From positions 6,300,191 to 6,364,190 of the forward strand of contig CM036223.1 in assembly GCA_020631735.1 (NCBI GenBank): a DNA stretch of 64,000 nucleotides, read 5' to 3'. This stretch comes from Saccharum officinarum. Lineage: Eukaryota; Streptophyta; Magnoliopsida; Poales; Poaceae. Of the stretch, positions 46,526 through 60,196 are shown in pieces. Numbering within the stretch: the stretch's first letter is position 1; every line of letters starts with the position of its first letter. Under the pieces are notes generated by a model that saw nothing but the letters and a program-made list of their open reading frames with translations, was not told the DNA's origin and did no database searches. The translations under genes were made by a program, and so were the position numbers.

Positions 46526-47740
46526 TAAAAAGGAGACTGATATTTCGTGATACGGTAATGTTTGGAAGCAGATGGCCGTGTCCGCCAGGACGCTTCCTTT
46601 GTGGGCCTCGACACTCTGAACGGCCCAACATTCTTAACCAACTTGCATTGCTAAAAAAAGAAAATACTCTCTGCTCCCTGTCTCAATTCTCGAACCCATC
46701 AACCGCAACCACGCCGCCACACTTGCCCGCTGCGGCGTGCTGCACCGTGACTGCATCGCCGCGCCTGCACCGCCGCACAACATGCTGCAGTGTGCTCCCC
46801 CATGTCCACACAGTTGTTGCCACCTCACCGCATGAGGGCGCAGCATACCTGCCCGACCGCCGCTGCCACCTCCACTGCGGGTGCCGCTCACCGGGGCCGC
46901 ATAGCCGCCCGCCACTGCCATCCTTCTTCTCCACTGTGACCGCACAGCCGGATCTTGCCGTGCAGTGCTCCACCTGCCCATCGACCAGGTTTTGCTAAAA
47001 GCATATGTTGAAGCGTATGTTTCAAGTGTTTCAAATGTTTTATTTTTATGGATGTTGCAGAAGTAGATCAGAATGTTGCATGTGTTGCAATGGCTATACA
47101 TGTATGTTGCTAGCATCTGTTCTAAATGTTTCATCTATTTTTTTCAGAAGCATGTTGCAAGCATGATTATTTAGATGTTGCGTATGTTTCGTATATATGT
47201 TGCAAGTGTTTTGTTTCGTATATATGTTGCAAGTGTTTTATCCGGATGTTGTATATGTTTTGCAATGGCTTTTCAAATATTTTCAGAGTTTTTTGCAAGT
47301 GTTTTGTATGTTACAAATGCTTCATCTGCATGTTTTATAAGTAGATTGGGTGTTGCACAAGTTGCAATGGCGCCAGTGGTTGGCGAACAGCAGCCTGCCG
47401 CAGGGCTTCGGCGCCTTCCTCGCACGGCGCGCCTCGCCTCGCTCTCTCTCCTCTCCTCTCCCTCCCCTCACTTCCCTTCGTTTCCCTCCATCTCACCGTA
47501 GCAGTTCGAGCTCGGCGAGGAAACAGAGGGGCGCATACGGCCCCATGTGAGCGGGCGAGTCGTCCGGGCAGTGCGGAATCCGAGCGAGCAGGGCGCACTA
47601 CAAGGAAGAGGAGCGGGAAACGGAGAGCAGCCGCAGGTGTTCGAACGGACGCGCGTCCAAACGTCGAGGCGCTAGCTCTATCATTCCTGATACCCATATA
47701 GGGTCAAAACTCTATATAAATAGTCCGTACGTGAATCCGA
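46526..47740. other. Insertion splitting the paralogous segment, with ATGTTGCA-rich repeat
   Basis: Relative to 6016-6228 this interval is an unrelated 1.2-kb insertion. It has a GC-rich part (about 46680-46990), a stretch where ATGTTGCA and GCAAGTGTTTT recur about every 20-30 bases (47040-47370), and a second GC-rich part ending near a GGACGCGCGTCC palindrome at 47647-47658. It resembles a common grass repeat, but I cannot name its class. Confidence 0.5.
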
Positions 47741-48195
47741 ACATTTATCAAGACAGCGAGTTAGACGTCGTACGAATTGGGTACAGATCATATATACACG
47801 TACATGCCCCCTGCTCGTTTTCACACGTAAGGCATTTTGCCATGGACCTCCACATGCTCGGTGCAGTTGGCACTAGAGACACTCTAGACAGTCAGACGCT
47901 GCGTGCAACTTGTGCTCTCAAATTTTGCTGCCCTCTTTTTTCTTCTTCCTCTTTTCCTTGATGAAGTCGGCCGAGAATATTCGGTTCCGGGCAATAATCC
48001 CTTTTGAGTCAACTTCTTCGACCATGGAGGTCTCATGTATAGCAGTTAGGTCTTAGTGTAGCTATATATGCTACTGCTACGAAGGTCCATTGTTTGTCTC
48101 CCTCTGCCTCCCTCCAACTCCAAGCACGGAATATGGCTTGCAGCGCGGCCGGTCATCAGCAAGTCAGGCACGAGGCTACTAGGCTTCAACGGATT
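47741..48195. repeat. Paralogue of segment 6229-6700
   Basis: Shares GTACGAATTGGGTAC, CCCCTGCTCGTTTTCACACG and CAGTCAGACGCTGCGTGCAA in the same order and spacing as 6229-6700. Similarity stops at about 48195, after GGCTTCAACG. Confidence 0.75.
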
Positions 48196-48484
48196 GCAGT
48201 CCTGTGATGTCCTGTCACAGCTTTAATCGTCCTATTCAATCCATTTGGTCAATCCCCGTGTGCCAAACAACACACGGCAAATAAGTGGTTAAGAGGTTTA
48301 CCAAAACTAAGTACACTAGGATGGCCAAAACGTCAACAGAGGCAAAATACATCGTTTAACTTCAAGTCTTAGAACATCTTCGACAATTTGACGGCCTAAA
48401 AAAAGAAAACGAATGACTTGTGGTTCAAATTTATTTTTTTCAACCAAATAATAAACAAATGAAAATAAATATAATCAATTACCT

Positions 48485-48925
48485 TTAATCTTTGTCTTGA
48501 AATCTACATCCTTGCATTTTCATGAAGCGACGAACCACAGCGTTATTTGTGACTTTCATCGTCTCTTCTTTCTCCACATAGCAAATAAGGCAATTATTCA
48601 TAAATTCATCACCAATGCGATTGCGCAAATTTGTGTTCACAATCTTCATGCCGGAGAAAATCCTCTCTACTGTAGCAGTAGCAACCGGCAACACTAGTAC
48701 AAGCTTCATGAGTCGATAAACTAATGGATATCGTTCATGTTTTCTAGTCTCCACCATTCTTTGAGAAAGCTCAGCAACAGTTTGTAGGTTAGAGAATCTA
48801 TCATCATCTTTCACATCAGATATGTAGACGCCAAGATGATGGCTAAGGTCCCTCAATTCCCTAGAATCAAAATCATGTGGATAAAGCTTTGCAAGGCTCA
48901 TCAAATTCTCCAAATTAAAAATCAT
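48485..48925 (-). pseudogene. hAT transposase C-terminal dimerisation region, truncated
   Basis: The 146-codon frame contains LAKLYPHDFDS, YPLVYRLMKLVLVLPVATATVERIFSGMK and LRNRIGDEFMNNCL. These form the conserved C-terminal dimerisation region of hAT transposases and related TTF-type zinc-finger proteins. In this family the region follows the catalytic core, which would lie to the right, but only about 40 bases remain before the assembly gap. The start codon at 48925 is arbitrary, as the frame runs open to the edge of the known sequence. Terminal inverted repeats were not found. This is a fragment of a DNA transposon or of a domesticated relative, and activity cannot be judged. Confidence 0.85.
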
Positions 48926-48964
48926 GAAAATGAGCTCTTGAACTAAAAGAAGCCGAGCAAATAA

Positions 48965-49064
48965 NNNNNNNNNNNNNNNNNNNNNNNNNNNNNNNNNNNN
49001 NNNNNNNNNNNNNNNNNNNNNNNNNNNNNNNNNNNNNNNNNNNNNNNNNNNNNNNNNNNNNNNN
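48965..49064. other. Assembly gap, exactly 100 N
   Basis: A round 100-base N run is the usual placeholder for a scaffold join of unknown size. The duplicated block copy 2 begins at the first base after it. Confidence 0.99.
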
Positions 49065-50360
49065 CGGCAAAATTTACTGCATCACTTAGGGCGCGCTTAG
49101 CTTGTTTCCACAGCATGCCACAATGCAACTCAGGCTGCGCCAAAAATCCGGCGAGCAAAACCGACGCCGGAAATTTGGCGAGCAGCGGCGTCAAAATGGA
49201 CTGGAGGCTGGTGACGAGGCCGACTGCGGCAGTGAAGCAAACGCATGCCCAAGATGCGGCGCGGATAGTGCGGGGCGCGGTGCGGCGAATTACGGAAGCC
49301 ATCCAAACGTGGCCATAAGAATTGCCTGTGTAAATATTTATATTGGCATTTTTCTTAAGGAAGCCGGCACTGTAAATGGATCTACATCGGTGTTTTTCTT
49401 TAAGGATGCCGCTAGTGTAAATAATTTTCTAGAAATTACAAATCAGGCTAAACAATAGCAAAAAAGGTGCTGACAGTGTAAATATTTTTTTCAAAAATTA
49501 TAAATCAGGCTAAAAAATCAGCAAATTTTTTTATCAGTTGGGCCAGCACTAGACAGCCACACACATGTATGTGTAGTTCCTAGGAATCAAACTTAGAACC
49601 TCAGACCTCGCATGTTACTCTCCTTGCCTAGAGTCACTTGTATCTTAACAACAAAAACATTTCTCTAGTATTTACTCCATCAAATTTTTAAATAGAGATT
49701 TGAGGCCTTAAGCGGATTAAATGAAAAAAATATCAACTACAAAGTTTTAGATCTAATTGAGATCTACAACTTTGTTTTTGATCGTCTTTCCATCCGAGGT
49801 CATTTAAGAAATTAAAAAAAATTTAAATTATTAATTTTAAAACATAATTTCAGAGCCCTAAATGATTTTAGATAAAAAAAAAGTAGTCAACTACAAAGTT
49901 AAATATATTTTCATGTACTACAATTTTTATTCAGACCATTTCTCCGTATGAAATCATTTGCAAAAAATAAAAAAAAATCAAATTATTTGTAGTGGGCCTA
50001 GGTCAAGAAAACCGCTAGTATAAATGCATCTTTACTGTCGGTTTTTCTAAGCCTACCAACTACCATCAATAGAAATCATGTATTTACACCGTGATTCTCT
50101 TAAGGATGCCGCCTGTACAAATCGGATTTACACTGGCTGTAGGTTAAGAAAACCGCCAATGTAAATACGTGATTTTTACTGGAGGTCGTGGACTTAAAAA
50201 CTGCCAGTAAAGATGAATTTGTCCTGGTGGCTCATAGCTATGGGCCTACAATTCATTTATACTGACATCTATACATTATGAGCAGCTACTGAAAAAATTG
50301 CAAGTGTCAGCAAAAAATTGATTTTGTACTGGTGGTTGCAGAATTGCATGTTCTACTTAC

Positions 50361-53300
50361 TCTGGCATGGTGATGTCTTGTTGTCTGCAGCTACAAGAGT
50401 GGTATAAATTGTTAGCGATGTGCTGTCGCTGACATAGCCTTCATATGCGCACATTTTGGATCCGCAAGCCTGCCCAAGCTTCAATGCTCCAGTACATACC
50501 GGCACTGCTGGGCACTGTTCGTCTTGCACCGGAACGCAGTCTAACCTGGTAATCACGAGGAAAATGTAAATGTTTCAAGACACTGATTCAGGAATTGGAT
50601 TGGGAAGTTAGAAGCAAGGGAGTTTACTGCTGGTCGTTGTTTGTCCTGCAGCTGCACTGGACACAGCCCTGTGCGGTGAATCTGTAAGTGCCATACGGCA
50701 CGAGCAGATTGTGATCAGCCGACATGTGGTCGATTGATGAATTGCAAACTGAGTGCAACGAAATTAACGAGCAGTTAATTACTCTCTCATTCGAAATTAT
50801 AAGATATCTTGATCTTTTTAGATATAATAACTTTTACTATGCACTTAGATATACAATATATTTAGATGTATAATAAAATTAATGTATCTAGAAAAGCCAA
50901 AATATCTTATAGTTTAGAACTGAAAAAGTATGAGGTTCTAAAATAAAAACTCTCTCTATATAAGGTACCTTTTACATAAAAATATTATGTACAGTCATGG
51001 CACAGGGTGCGTCCAATATCTACAATAATAATTAAGAGTGAACATAGTTTCAGGTTTGATGCCCATCCAAGACTTTTATCTTAATTTGGCCACAACACCG
51101 AAAAATGTTACATGCATGCCTCAACAATATATATAATATTTTTGTGTTACAAGATTCTTCAAGAAACACATTCTCATATTAACGTTTCGCTGAAATTTGG
51201 TTTATGCTGATGCTTATGCTGATTTGTTGTGAGAAAAAAGTACTGCTGAAGTAGTGTAGCAGAACAGGGCTGTGTTAATGTCCTAACTGTCATACATTAA
51301 TTTACTTTCTAGTAAGACATTATTTTGAACTTCTACAATCAATATAAAGTTTATATGGAACAACACAAGACTGGCGCTTGGAATCAGAGTATGAAAAGTC
51401 CCTTCAGAATATGAAACTAAGCTTTCTTCAAGATAATACTCCCTTAATAAAAAAAGGTAAGGCATTTTTCGTTAGAATAAGACTTCTACCGCAGTAGCTC
51501 AATTAGTATTACTTTTTTTTTGAGAGGTGCTCTCCGCGCTTGCCACGCGATTCTATTAGTATTACTTGGTTATATAAAATTGGTGTTATTAGGTTCATAT
51601 TCAAAATATGTCATGGATCCAAACGTACCCGATGTGGTGGGCCCAGCAAAGCCCAAAGGAGGGCCAGGGCAGATTGACCCATGGTTGCATCCAGGAGGGG
51701 TGGCGCCGGCGGCTCCCCCTAGCTTGTCAGCCCCTCCACTGTGGAGGAGTCCAGATCCAACTCCAGATAGAAATAGAATAAGAATAATTCGCCACCACAT
51801 CCATCTTCCTCGCCCTTCAACCTTCTTCCACTAGAATCTATGCTTCCCACCTCCGACCAATCTAAAGGCCATCACAAAAACACCTACTTATTATAAAAAT
51901 TTTGTGCTAAAAAATATATTACTATAGTTATTGCTAGTCAAATTCTTGTATTAATAGAAGAATGCATTTAAGGACAGAGGTAGTTTTTTTATATATTTTG
52001 CTAGTCAAATTTAAAAATTAAGTTTGGCTTAAGACAAATATAGATGAACTTACTTTTCACTAGAGGATCTAGAGAATTAAGAGCTTGATTGGTTTGCAGC
52101 CAAAATTTATCATGCCAAGGATTTGACAAGCCAAAGTTGGGTAAAAATTTTGCCATAGATTTGGCAAGCCCTATGTGTGAGGTTGGTAAGTTTGCTAGCA
52201 AACCAAACAATAGCCAAAATCATGGCTTGCCAAATATTCGGCTTGGTATATTTCAGAAGTCATCCAATTAGGCTTGTTTTTTTCCAATGGAGCATGTCCA
52301 TGTTTTTGTCGCGATATGTATGGGGCATTGTACGACAAGAACTAGATGGTGTCACATGAGACATAAAGTTGAGATAGGTTTGGGCCCTAGTGAGGTAATA
52401 CCCTACTTTCTATGTCTATGGATTGGATTGCTTTGTGCCTAGTATGTCGAGGTGTATGATGATGTTGAAGGTGCGTGCTGATCTAGGGATCCCAACCCAC
52501 CTCATATAATCCCTTGGGGCTTAGGGTTACCGAGAATTCCTTCACGGATCGGCTTATGAGTTAGTTTCCTAATCAAATGTTACCAAATCCAAGGTCGTGC
52601 GGCATAAGGTTTCCACCTATCTTTTATAGGAAGTAGATGCTGATTTCTGTCATGGGTTCATAAAACCACGTCTAGTGATTAGTGGTCAATGTGTGGGGCT
52701 TTGGTGATTAACACTCAAGAAAAGAGGGTTTATCTTAGTTTGAGTGTCGAGCCCTACGTATAGTAGAGTGTTAGAATGCCAAAGAGAGTTTACAATCAGG
52801 GGTATGAGAGTGAAGGGTTCTAATGATCTAGGTTTTGATGGGTCCTCCGCCAACCTCCCGCTAATTCATCAGCTTCCCAAGCAGTCGTCGCCTGCTAATC
52901 CAGTGCTCCCATTGTGGAGCAAGCAGCTGGCACCTCGGAGCCTCTCTCAGGTGTCTGCTTTCAAGCAAGGTGAGAGGTCCTAGTCATGAAGCATATGAGC
53001 TTGGCAATGGGTCTATCTTCACTAAGCATGTCGGGGTAGAAGGCCTATGAGGGTCTCTTCGACACTAGGTTTTGAACGCTTCCAACATCGAAGCACTAGG
53101 CGTGATCTATACACACATCGGAACTGGGTCGCGCAGGCAGCAGCGAAGACGCAAGCCAACCTCTTAGGTTGCATCATCGCGCAGATCCCGGTTGTCTACC
53201 ACTTATGTAATACCGAAACTTGAATATGTATGGTAGGATAGTCTAGCCTTTGTCTGTAGTCTTGTAGACCTTCTAGGACGCTCATCATAAGTGTGTTGGT

Positions 53301-55641
53301 TATATAGTTAAACTCTTCTACCTTAATTACAATGATATGCAATTTTTTGCATATTCAAGAAAAAAGAAAAAGGAATGACCAAACTCAAGCAAGCGACCAT
53401 GTGACAGATGGAATGATTGAGTCCTGCCAATTTGGGAGACCAAAGACCTCAATTGACGCGTGCTTTGTCGGTCTCCGTGGCGAGGTCCATCGCCTTCAAC
53501 AGCGCTTTGGCAAGCTCCATGATGCTAATCGGCTGCTCGGAGTGCCGCCATGTTCACTTGAACTTATCAGCCCGGCTTATCAACCATGGTACCGTGTTTT
53601 TCTCTCACAACAAAACAGCATAAGTCGGCTTATCAGCCGCAGAAACCATCAGTCGAACAGCCCGGCAGGGGCCAGGGGCTCCTCGTCCAGGGTCAGGAGC
53701 TCGGCAAGTGCCGGTGGCCACAAGAGTGCTCCAAGCTTCGTTCACGCGGGTGGTGAGCTTGCCGTGTCCCCAGAAAGGTCGTCCAAAGAGTCGAGCTGGT
53801 CAATCGGGCCTGGGGCATGGCACGCTGCCTTGGAGCACCATGTGGTGGGCCGTGCCTATGCCGGCGATGGTGAGGCCGGGCCGTGCCTATGCCGGCGATG
53901 GTGAGGCCGAGCTCCATCGAGGCACCCTCGAGCCCGTGCTGCGCCACCTCTACGCAGGCCACTGGTGGCGATGGCAGTGGACAAGACACGAAGAAGTTCG
54001 AAAGAGGGAAGAAGTTGACCTTGATGCTCCGGTGCCTATCTGCCTGCATGGCCTGAGATGCAAGCCATGTTTGCTTGTTGCTCGTTCGAGCCATGCTCTA
54101 GAAAAACGGATCTCAAATCCCGTTTCTGCGCAACCAGGCCAGAGGGTGGCTTTTGCATGAGTAGGGCCTGGCCCAAGACTCAGCCCAGCCATCCAAACAC
54201 TTGCATGCTGCAACCACATAGCCAGGATGGGCTAAATCCAAGAAACCAATCACACCCTTCCAAATGTGGGGATTTTTTTTGAAGAATCAAATGGGGTAAT
54301 TTTCACGGTACGAGTGAACCCCGCTGTGCAGCCTTAATACCAGCTTAATTATGTCTTCCTGGTGCGAAGGAATGAACCAAACAGCGGCATTTCCAAATGG
54401 GGGAATTTAGAATTTTGTGGGTGGAACGGGTGTAGTCGTAATTATGCCTTCCTAGTGCGATAGAATTAACCAAACAACGACATTTCCAAATGGGGGAATT
54501 TAGAATTTTGTGGGTGGAACGGGTGTAGTTGTAATTATGTCTTCCTGTGCGAAGGAACCCAACAGCGGCATTTCCAAATGGGGGAATTTAGAATTTTGTG
54601 CTGGAACGGGTGTAGTTGTAATTATGCCTTCCTGGTGCGCTGGAATGAACCAAACAGTGACATTTCCAAATGGAGGAATTTAGAATTTTGTGGGTGGAAC
54701 AGGTGTAGTTGTAATTGTGCCTTCCTGGTGTGCTGGAAAGAACCAAACAGTGACATTTCCAAATGGGGGAATTTTCATGGTAGAGGCTGTCAGAAAAGTC
54801 AAATATCTCTGAACGAGTGGTGCTTGTGTGTAGCTGCTATATTACCAATTAGGCATCATGATATTTTTGTCTATATATAGTGAAAAGTCGGACCCAGGCA
54901 AACCATGATTTAATCACCAAAATTTCAGCAAAATTTGAATTTTTGACCGCTACGACGTTATTTCCGACGTCACTGAGATGGGTGAATTTCAAATCCCAGA
55001 ACCCTAGTGATATGTGTAATAAGATTCAGAAGAAGGCACTTACCAAGGAGCGGGACATCTAGAATCTGACCCTGCTGCAGGCTCTCGGGGTCGATGATCT
55101 TATTCACGTTCAGCAGCGTGCTCTGGGTCACGCCGAACTTGGCGGCGATGCCAGGCGGGTCGTCCCCCTTGGCGACGCTGTACGCGAGGTGCATCACGTC
55201 GGCGCCGTCCACCTGGTCGCAGGTGCATGGCAGCGGGATCTTCAGTTCCTGGTCGATGCTGATGAGGTTAACGTCGGTGATGTTGTTGGCGGTGGCGATC
55301 TCCTGGTAGGTGACGAAGGCGTCGAACACTTCCCGCGCGATGTGGTCGAGACCATCCATCGGCTGCACGACGTAGATGGGGCCGCCCGCCGACTCGCCCA
55401 CGCCGTTGCTCCCGCAGCGGCAGCGGAAGGGGACGCGGACGACGGTCTCCGCGGAGATGGGCGTGCTGGCCGCGGTGGTGGGCGGGAGGCCGTTGGCTCC
55501 GAGCAAATCGGCGAGCGTGGTCGTCGTGTTGAAGCGGACGACGAGCTCAGCGTAGGTGGTGGTGTTGGGGACCGCGTAGGCAATGGCGGAATTGCACGTT
55601 GTACCCAGCGCGGCGCAGGTGAAGTTGGCGGTGGTCACCAC
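50361..55641 (-). CDS. CEBiP/LYP-like LysM receptor gene, copy 2, frame intact but ends missing
   Basis: Exons 55641-55044, 50748-50628 and 50545-50361 have the same borders as copy 1. Here exon 1 reads without a frameshift: CRCG at residues 74-76 and CTC at 139-141 bracket LysM modules at about 89-137 and 152-197, after a weaker first module (about 28-55). Exon 1 ends one base into a codon and joins exon 2 as V-CNSSIDHMS. Proteins of this class bind chitin or peptidoglycan fragments at the plasma membrane and signal through partner LysM kinases. The frame opens upstream without an ATG or signal peptide and meets an in-frame TAG about 60 bases up, next to a LINE fragment. Exon 3 has a GTAAGT donor but no following GPI-signal exon was found. 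Expression as a functional receptor is doubtful. Confidence 0.8.
51502..51567 (-). mobile_element. Short poly(A)-tailed retro-insertion, copy 2
   Basis: Same insertion as at 35171-35236, with the 13-bp duplication ATTAGTATTACTT at 51502-51514 and 51555-51567. Confidence 0.7.
54352..54778. repeat. 93-bp minisatellite in LysM intron 1, copy 2
   Basis: Five units as in copy 1, with the same single short unit. The matching unit number and internal indel support recent common origin of the two blocks. Confidence 0.88.
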
Positions 55642-55786
55642 GGTAATGGGACAGGTCTTCGATGGATGTTTGACTGGGACGTTGACGCGAGAGGAGGAAG
55701 ACGACTAGAGGAGAATCCGAGTGGCTCGGAGGATAGGAGCGGCTTTAACGGTTGCCGTGAAAGCCTCTTCCCAATAATTCTCTCTT

Positions 55787-56151
55787 GCTAACTTCAACTG
55801 GGACATGTCCCGTCCTCTTCAGGAACGCGTTCTGGAGGAAAAGGAGGCTCAAGATCTGCCATTCTTCATGGAGGTCGCCCTAATTAGAGCTTAGGAACTC
55901 TGAAAACTGCGCAATGACAAGATTTTTCAGCGCCAAGACCCCACCCATGCCCTTTGGTTAGCTAATTTCAAAGGTCAATGTATTGCCCAATCTGTAAGAT
56001 TCAATGACGACCTTAGGCCTTTCTTTTGCTTTTGGTTAGATGCATTCAGTTAATTCAGGTGTGTATGAACCCTTGTAAAGCTCCTTTAAATTATTTATAA
56101 AAAATCCAAACTATGGAGATCTCCCCCACAGTATTTTGCGTCCAAAAAAAA
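55787..56151 (+). mobile_element. LINE ORF2 C-terminal fragment, copy 2
   Basis: Same broken frame and poly(A) end as 39458-39822, with the same in-frame stops, so the damage predates separation of the two copies. Confidence 0.6.
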
Positions 56152-56870
56152 TATTATCTCTTTGTTTGCAGCAAAATTTCTGTGTTGTCTACCTGACCTT
56201 GCACGACAAAGGGCGTGTTTGGTTTATTACCAAACTGCACCACCGTCACGCCGCAGTTTTGTATGTGTTGGTTACATGGACAGAGTTAAGGCGCCCCAGA
56301 ACTTGTCAACGTGTCTAATTCATTTTCTAGGCCAAATCACACTGAAACTATGACGAGCTATTTGTTCGCCAGACTTTTGGCGTGGCCGCGGCTTCGGTGC
56401 GGCATGCATGGTGTCCAGACTTCTCCACTTGGATTAGACATGATCAAACATGGGTCAAATCGGGTTTGGATTGAACCAGGAAAGTATGCTGCGTTATTTT
56501 TTTTGGCATGTGTATTTTTTCTGTGTGTCAAAAAAACCAACAGAATAATTGTAATTTCCCTGTGTGTATTGTCGCGCATAGAAAAATCATAGGGTTTTCG
56601 TATTTTCCTGACGGGATATTTTGGAACCGACAAAAAAATTGCTTTTCTATGTGTCCCAAAAAACCGCACAAAAAAATTCGTCACTCACAGGTAATTCGAG
56701 TTTCCAGTAGCGGCGCCGTCCAAGCAGACTTCTCCACATGGATTAGACATGATCAAACATGGGTCAAATCGGGTTTGGATTGAACCAGGAAAGTATGCGT
56801 TATTTTTTCGGCCCACATCGACGGCCAAGTCGTACTAGGCTATTTTTCAGATTTTCTTATGTTATATATA

Positions 56871-58586
56871 CTAGCAAACATGCCCGTGCGTTACAACGGG
56901 AGAAAAATAATATCAAATGCTTGACATTTTGCTTCAGCTTGCTGAACAGCTCACTTACACCTGTTAATTGTATAGGTGCTACTTTTGCTGTTGTGAATTG
57001 TTGTTATGATTTCTGCGTCGATCACAAATGAATGCGCACATTAATGGGAAACAAGAACGACGATTTTACATATCTATTTTTTTTATCTTTTTTATAACAT
57101 TTAAAGATTATACTTTATCTTATGACAACTATGACAATCCCTAAAATATATTATTATTGTCAATAATATGACATCGTTCGATTAATTCTATATCGAATTA
57201 AAATACAGTCATGATAGATTATTTCTTCCGTTGTAAGGCACAACAATATTTACTTGTAAATATATCATAACTTTAGTTTCATAGTATATTTGTGTTGGTA
57301 GAGCTAGATATTAAATTCAACAACTTCTTTCATGGATCCATAAAAATGTCAAATATGTAATTCTAATATCTTAAGTCAGTAAGGGGTTAGTTGTTGTCAT
57401 GTCAAAAATTAGTCTGTTCGCTGATGAGTACGATCGAGACCTCTCTCAATTTTTACATGTCAGTCCTTGTTGAGGATTACACTGGTATATGCAGACAGCT
57501 TGGAGATTTGTACTGATATATGTGTATAGTTTGGAGGTACGTTTGTTGTAATTATATAGAAATAGATACAAATATAGATTGGTACATAGATATAGAATAG
57601 ATTGGATGACAAACTACTTAGGATTGATTAGTTGGACCATCGCCTAATAGTACTAAGTTTTATTCTAATTAAATGTACATCAACGACTTATGGCCTATTT
57701 GGCATGCATGAATTTGATAGGAATTATACAAATATTTCACAGAAATTAATTCGGGAATAGGAAAAAATTCCCGTGTTCTAAATAGGGCCTTAGTGATAAT
57801 TAAATTTACATAAACGACTTAGAACCTATTTGGAACAGAGGAATTATGCAGATATTTCACAACAATTAGTTTAGGAACAGGAAAAATTCCCGCGTTCCAA
57901 ACGGGGCCTTAGTGATAATTAAATTTACATCAAAGACTTAGAGCCTATTCGGAATGCATAAATTTTATAGGAATTATACAGATATTTCACAGGAATCAGT
58001 TCAGGAACAGGGAAAATTCCCGCGTTCCAAATGGGGCCTCGGTGATCAAAATATTTATTTATTAGGAAAGGATTAGTATATTTATTATTTTCTATTCTCT
58101 GTATATATAAGAAAAAGAACAGAAGACAAGGTAACGGGAGGAAATAAAAGAAGAAACTAAAAAGTTACGGAACTAACAGGGAAAAAGGAAACAGAAATAG
58201 AAAATAGAAAAACAAAAAAGGAATTGGGAAAGGACACGGACAGGCACAACATTTTTCAAATAAGAAACAGAAGTTTCCATCTGATGGCAATACGGAAAAA
58301 TCACAGCAGGAGATTCTAAAGCGCGTGGTTGGATGAAAAGAATTTTGGTGGACACTTGCTATATAGAAAGTAAAATAAGATCCTGTCTAATTTATTTTCT
58401 ATTTGAATTAGGATTCCTATTTCTATTCGGTTTATTCAGGCTTAAAAAGATCTATTTGTCCTAGCTATCTAAGGTCGTATAAGTCCGGACAAAACAAACT
58501 CTCCATTGTTCGGTAGTCAGAGAAAGACGGATAAAAAAATAGATGAACGAAAAAAAAGAGCTTGAAATTTTGCCTCTTTATTATTA
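56871..58586 (-). mobile_element. Helitron A, copy 2
   Basis: CTAG terminus and CCCGT/ACGGG hairpin as at 40542. Contains the triplicated block at 57678-58057. Confidence 0.6.
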
Positions 58587-59859
58587 CTGGCAAATGTGTT
58601 TGTGCGTTGCAACGGGAGACGTAACTTGCTGTGTAATTTATCTAGATGATTTGTAGGTTAAAAATTTATCCAACAAACGTGTGACACTCTAACTCTTATA
58701 TATGATCGAGTATTGGATTTTAAATAGTATTTGAGATTGCATCGTATATTTAAATTTATCTTTGCATCGAACTCTATGTCTTGCCTGTGTTTAGCCTTTT
58801 GGTTCCTTTTTTTGTTGCATGTTTTCTTTTTCTGTTTCTTTATTGTAAATTAGACCTCATACTATTGCTAGATGTGCACTGTTCTAACTTGTATGTACAC
58901 TAGAGACTTGGATATTTATCCAATAATTACATCAGGTGTTCCAATTCATTTTTAATTCATACTCTACAAATTGTATCATCCATTTTAATTCATTTTGGAA
59001 TCAGACTTCACATCATGTATGGTAGGGTGCTCTAACTTGTATAGAAAATATTTCTCTATTTCATATAGTGAAGGATAAATGGTTCAAATATCCATGACAG
59101 TTGAATTTAGTCCTTTTATTTTTTATATTTATAGGAGAAACAAAAAAACAATATCTTAGATGAACGGGTAATGTGTGAACGTCCCGTAAAATACTCTCAC
59201 AGATGCTCGGATGGCACACGCTAGCAAGGATGAAAAAAATAGAACACGTTAGGACAAAAGAGAACAAAAAGTAAGGTGGATAAAAAAGATGACATAACTA
59301 TAGTACTTTTTTTCCTTTTCTATTTTCCTGTTTATATTATTCGGCCATCTACCATAAAAAACGCCAGGCTCTGATCTATTATGGAAGTTCCCAACATTTT
59401 CTAGGGGAAAGAAAGTTTCCAGCATTAAAAAAAGAAATCGGTCCCTATAATCTACCGTATATATCCCGTCAAAGGAAAATAAATGCACAACATTATCGTC
59501 AGATCTGAGGAATCTATTTAGATTAGGATTCCTACTCCATATCCATCTAGATGCGAGCTATTCTAACTCGTATGTAAATAAAGAAAGCGGTGCAAAATAA
59601 AGAACATAACTCTTATCATTTTCTATTTATTATTAAGAGTTATATTTAGAGTACTCAGGATCTGAGGAATCTACGTAGGTTAAGATTCCTATTCCATATT
59701 AGTCTAGACGCGAGCTATTTTAACTCGTATGAGCACGGGTTATATATATAAGTCCGGACAAAAGAAACTCTCTATTGTTCGGTAGTTAGAGAAAGACGGA
59801 CAAAAAATAGATGGATGAAAAAAAACCTGAAATTTTGCATCTTTATTATTAGGTATAGA
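58587..59859 (-). mobile_element. Helitron B, copy 2
   Basis: Same decayed 3' end and TCTATACC 5' end as 42258-43531. The junction with Helitron A is identical, so the head-to-tail pair is not an assembly accident private to one copy. Confidence 0.55.
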
Positions 59860-60196
59860 TATAGGTATAAGCATAGATATCAGTTTTTTTGAATTTATAT
59901 ATCAGTTTTTTTAGAGTTGGGCATTTGGTTTGTGGTTCCGCTCCTCGTTTTCTGGATGAAATTTGGTTTCTAGAAAATAGGAACCAATCGGTTCTAAAAG
60001 AATTATCGAAGCTGAGCATTTAGATTTTCAGGTATATATTTTGGTTCGGTTCTGGTTTTAACCGAACAACCGATTTTTTTACAGACATTAAAACAACAAC
60101 AAAATTAGGTAGATTCTACAGCAAATTTGGACAACACTACCTCTTAGATAATAATAATTGATATGGGAACCGCAATATAGTAACACAAATACATAA

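Larger units (their letters stand above)
32727..47666. repeat. 15-kb duplicated block, copy 1
   Basis: From CGGCAAAATTTACTGC to the ACGTCG at 47661-47666, this block matches 49065-64000 nearly base for base, with the offset drifting only between about 16327 and 16338. Copy 1 continues past the matched part because the window ends inside copy 2. Confidence 0.95.

Noticed and set aside
48943..49302. Open frame that crosses the N gap
   Set aside because: It is an artefact of translating through N. The right part is antisense to a MITE-like block.
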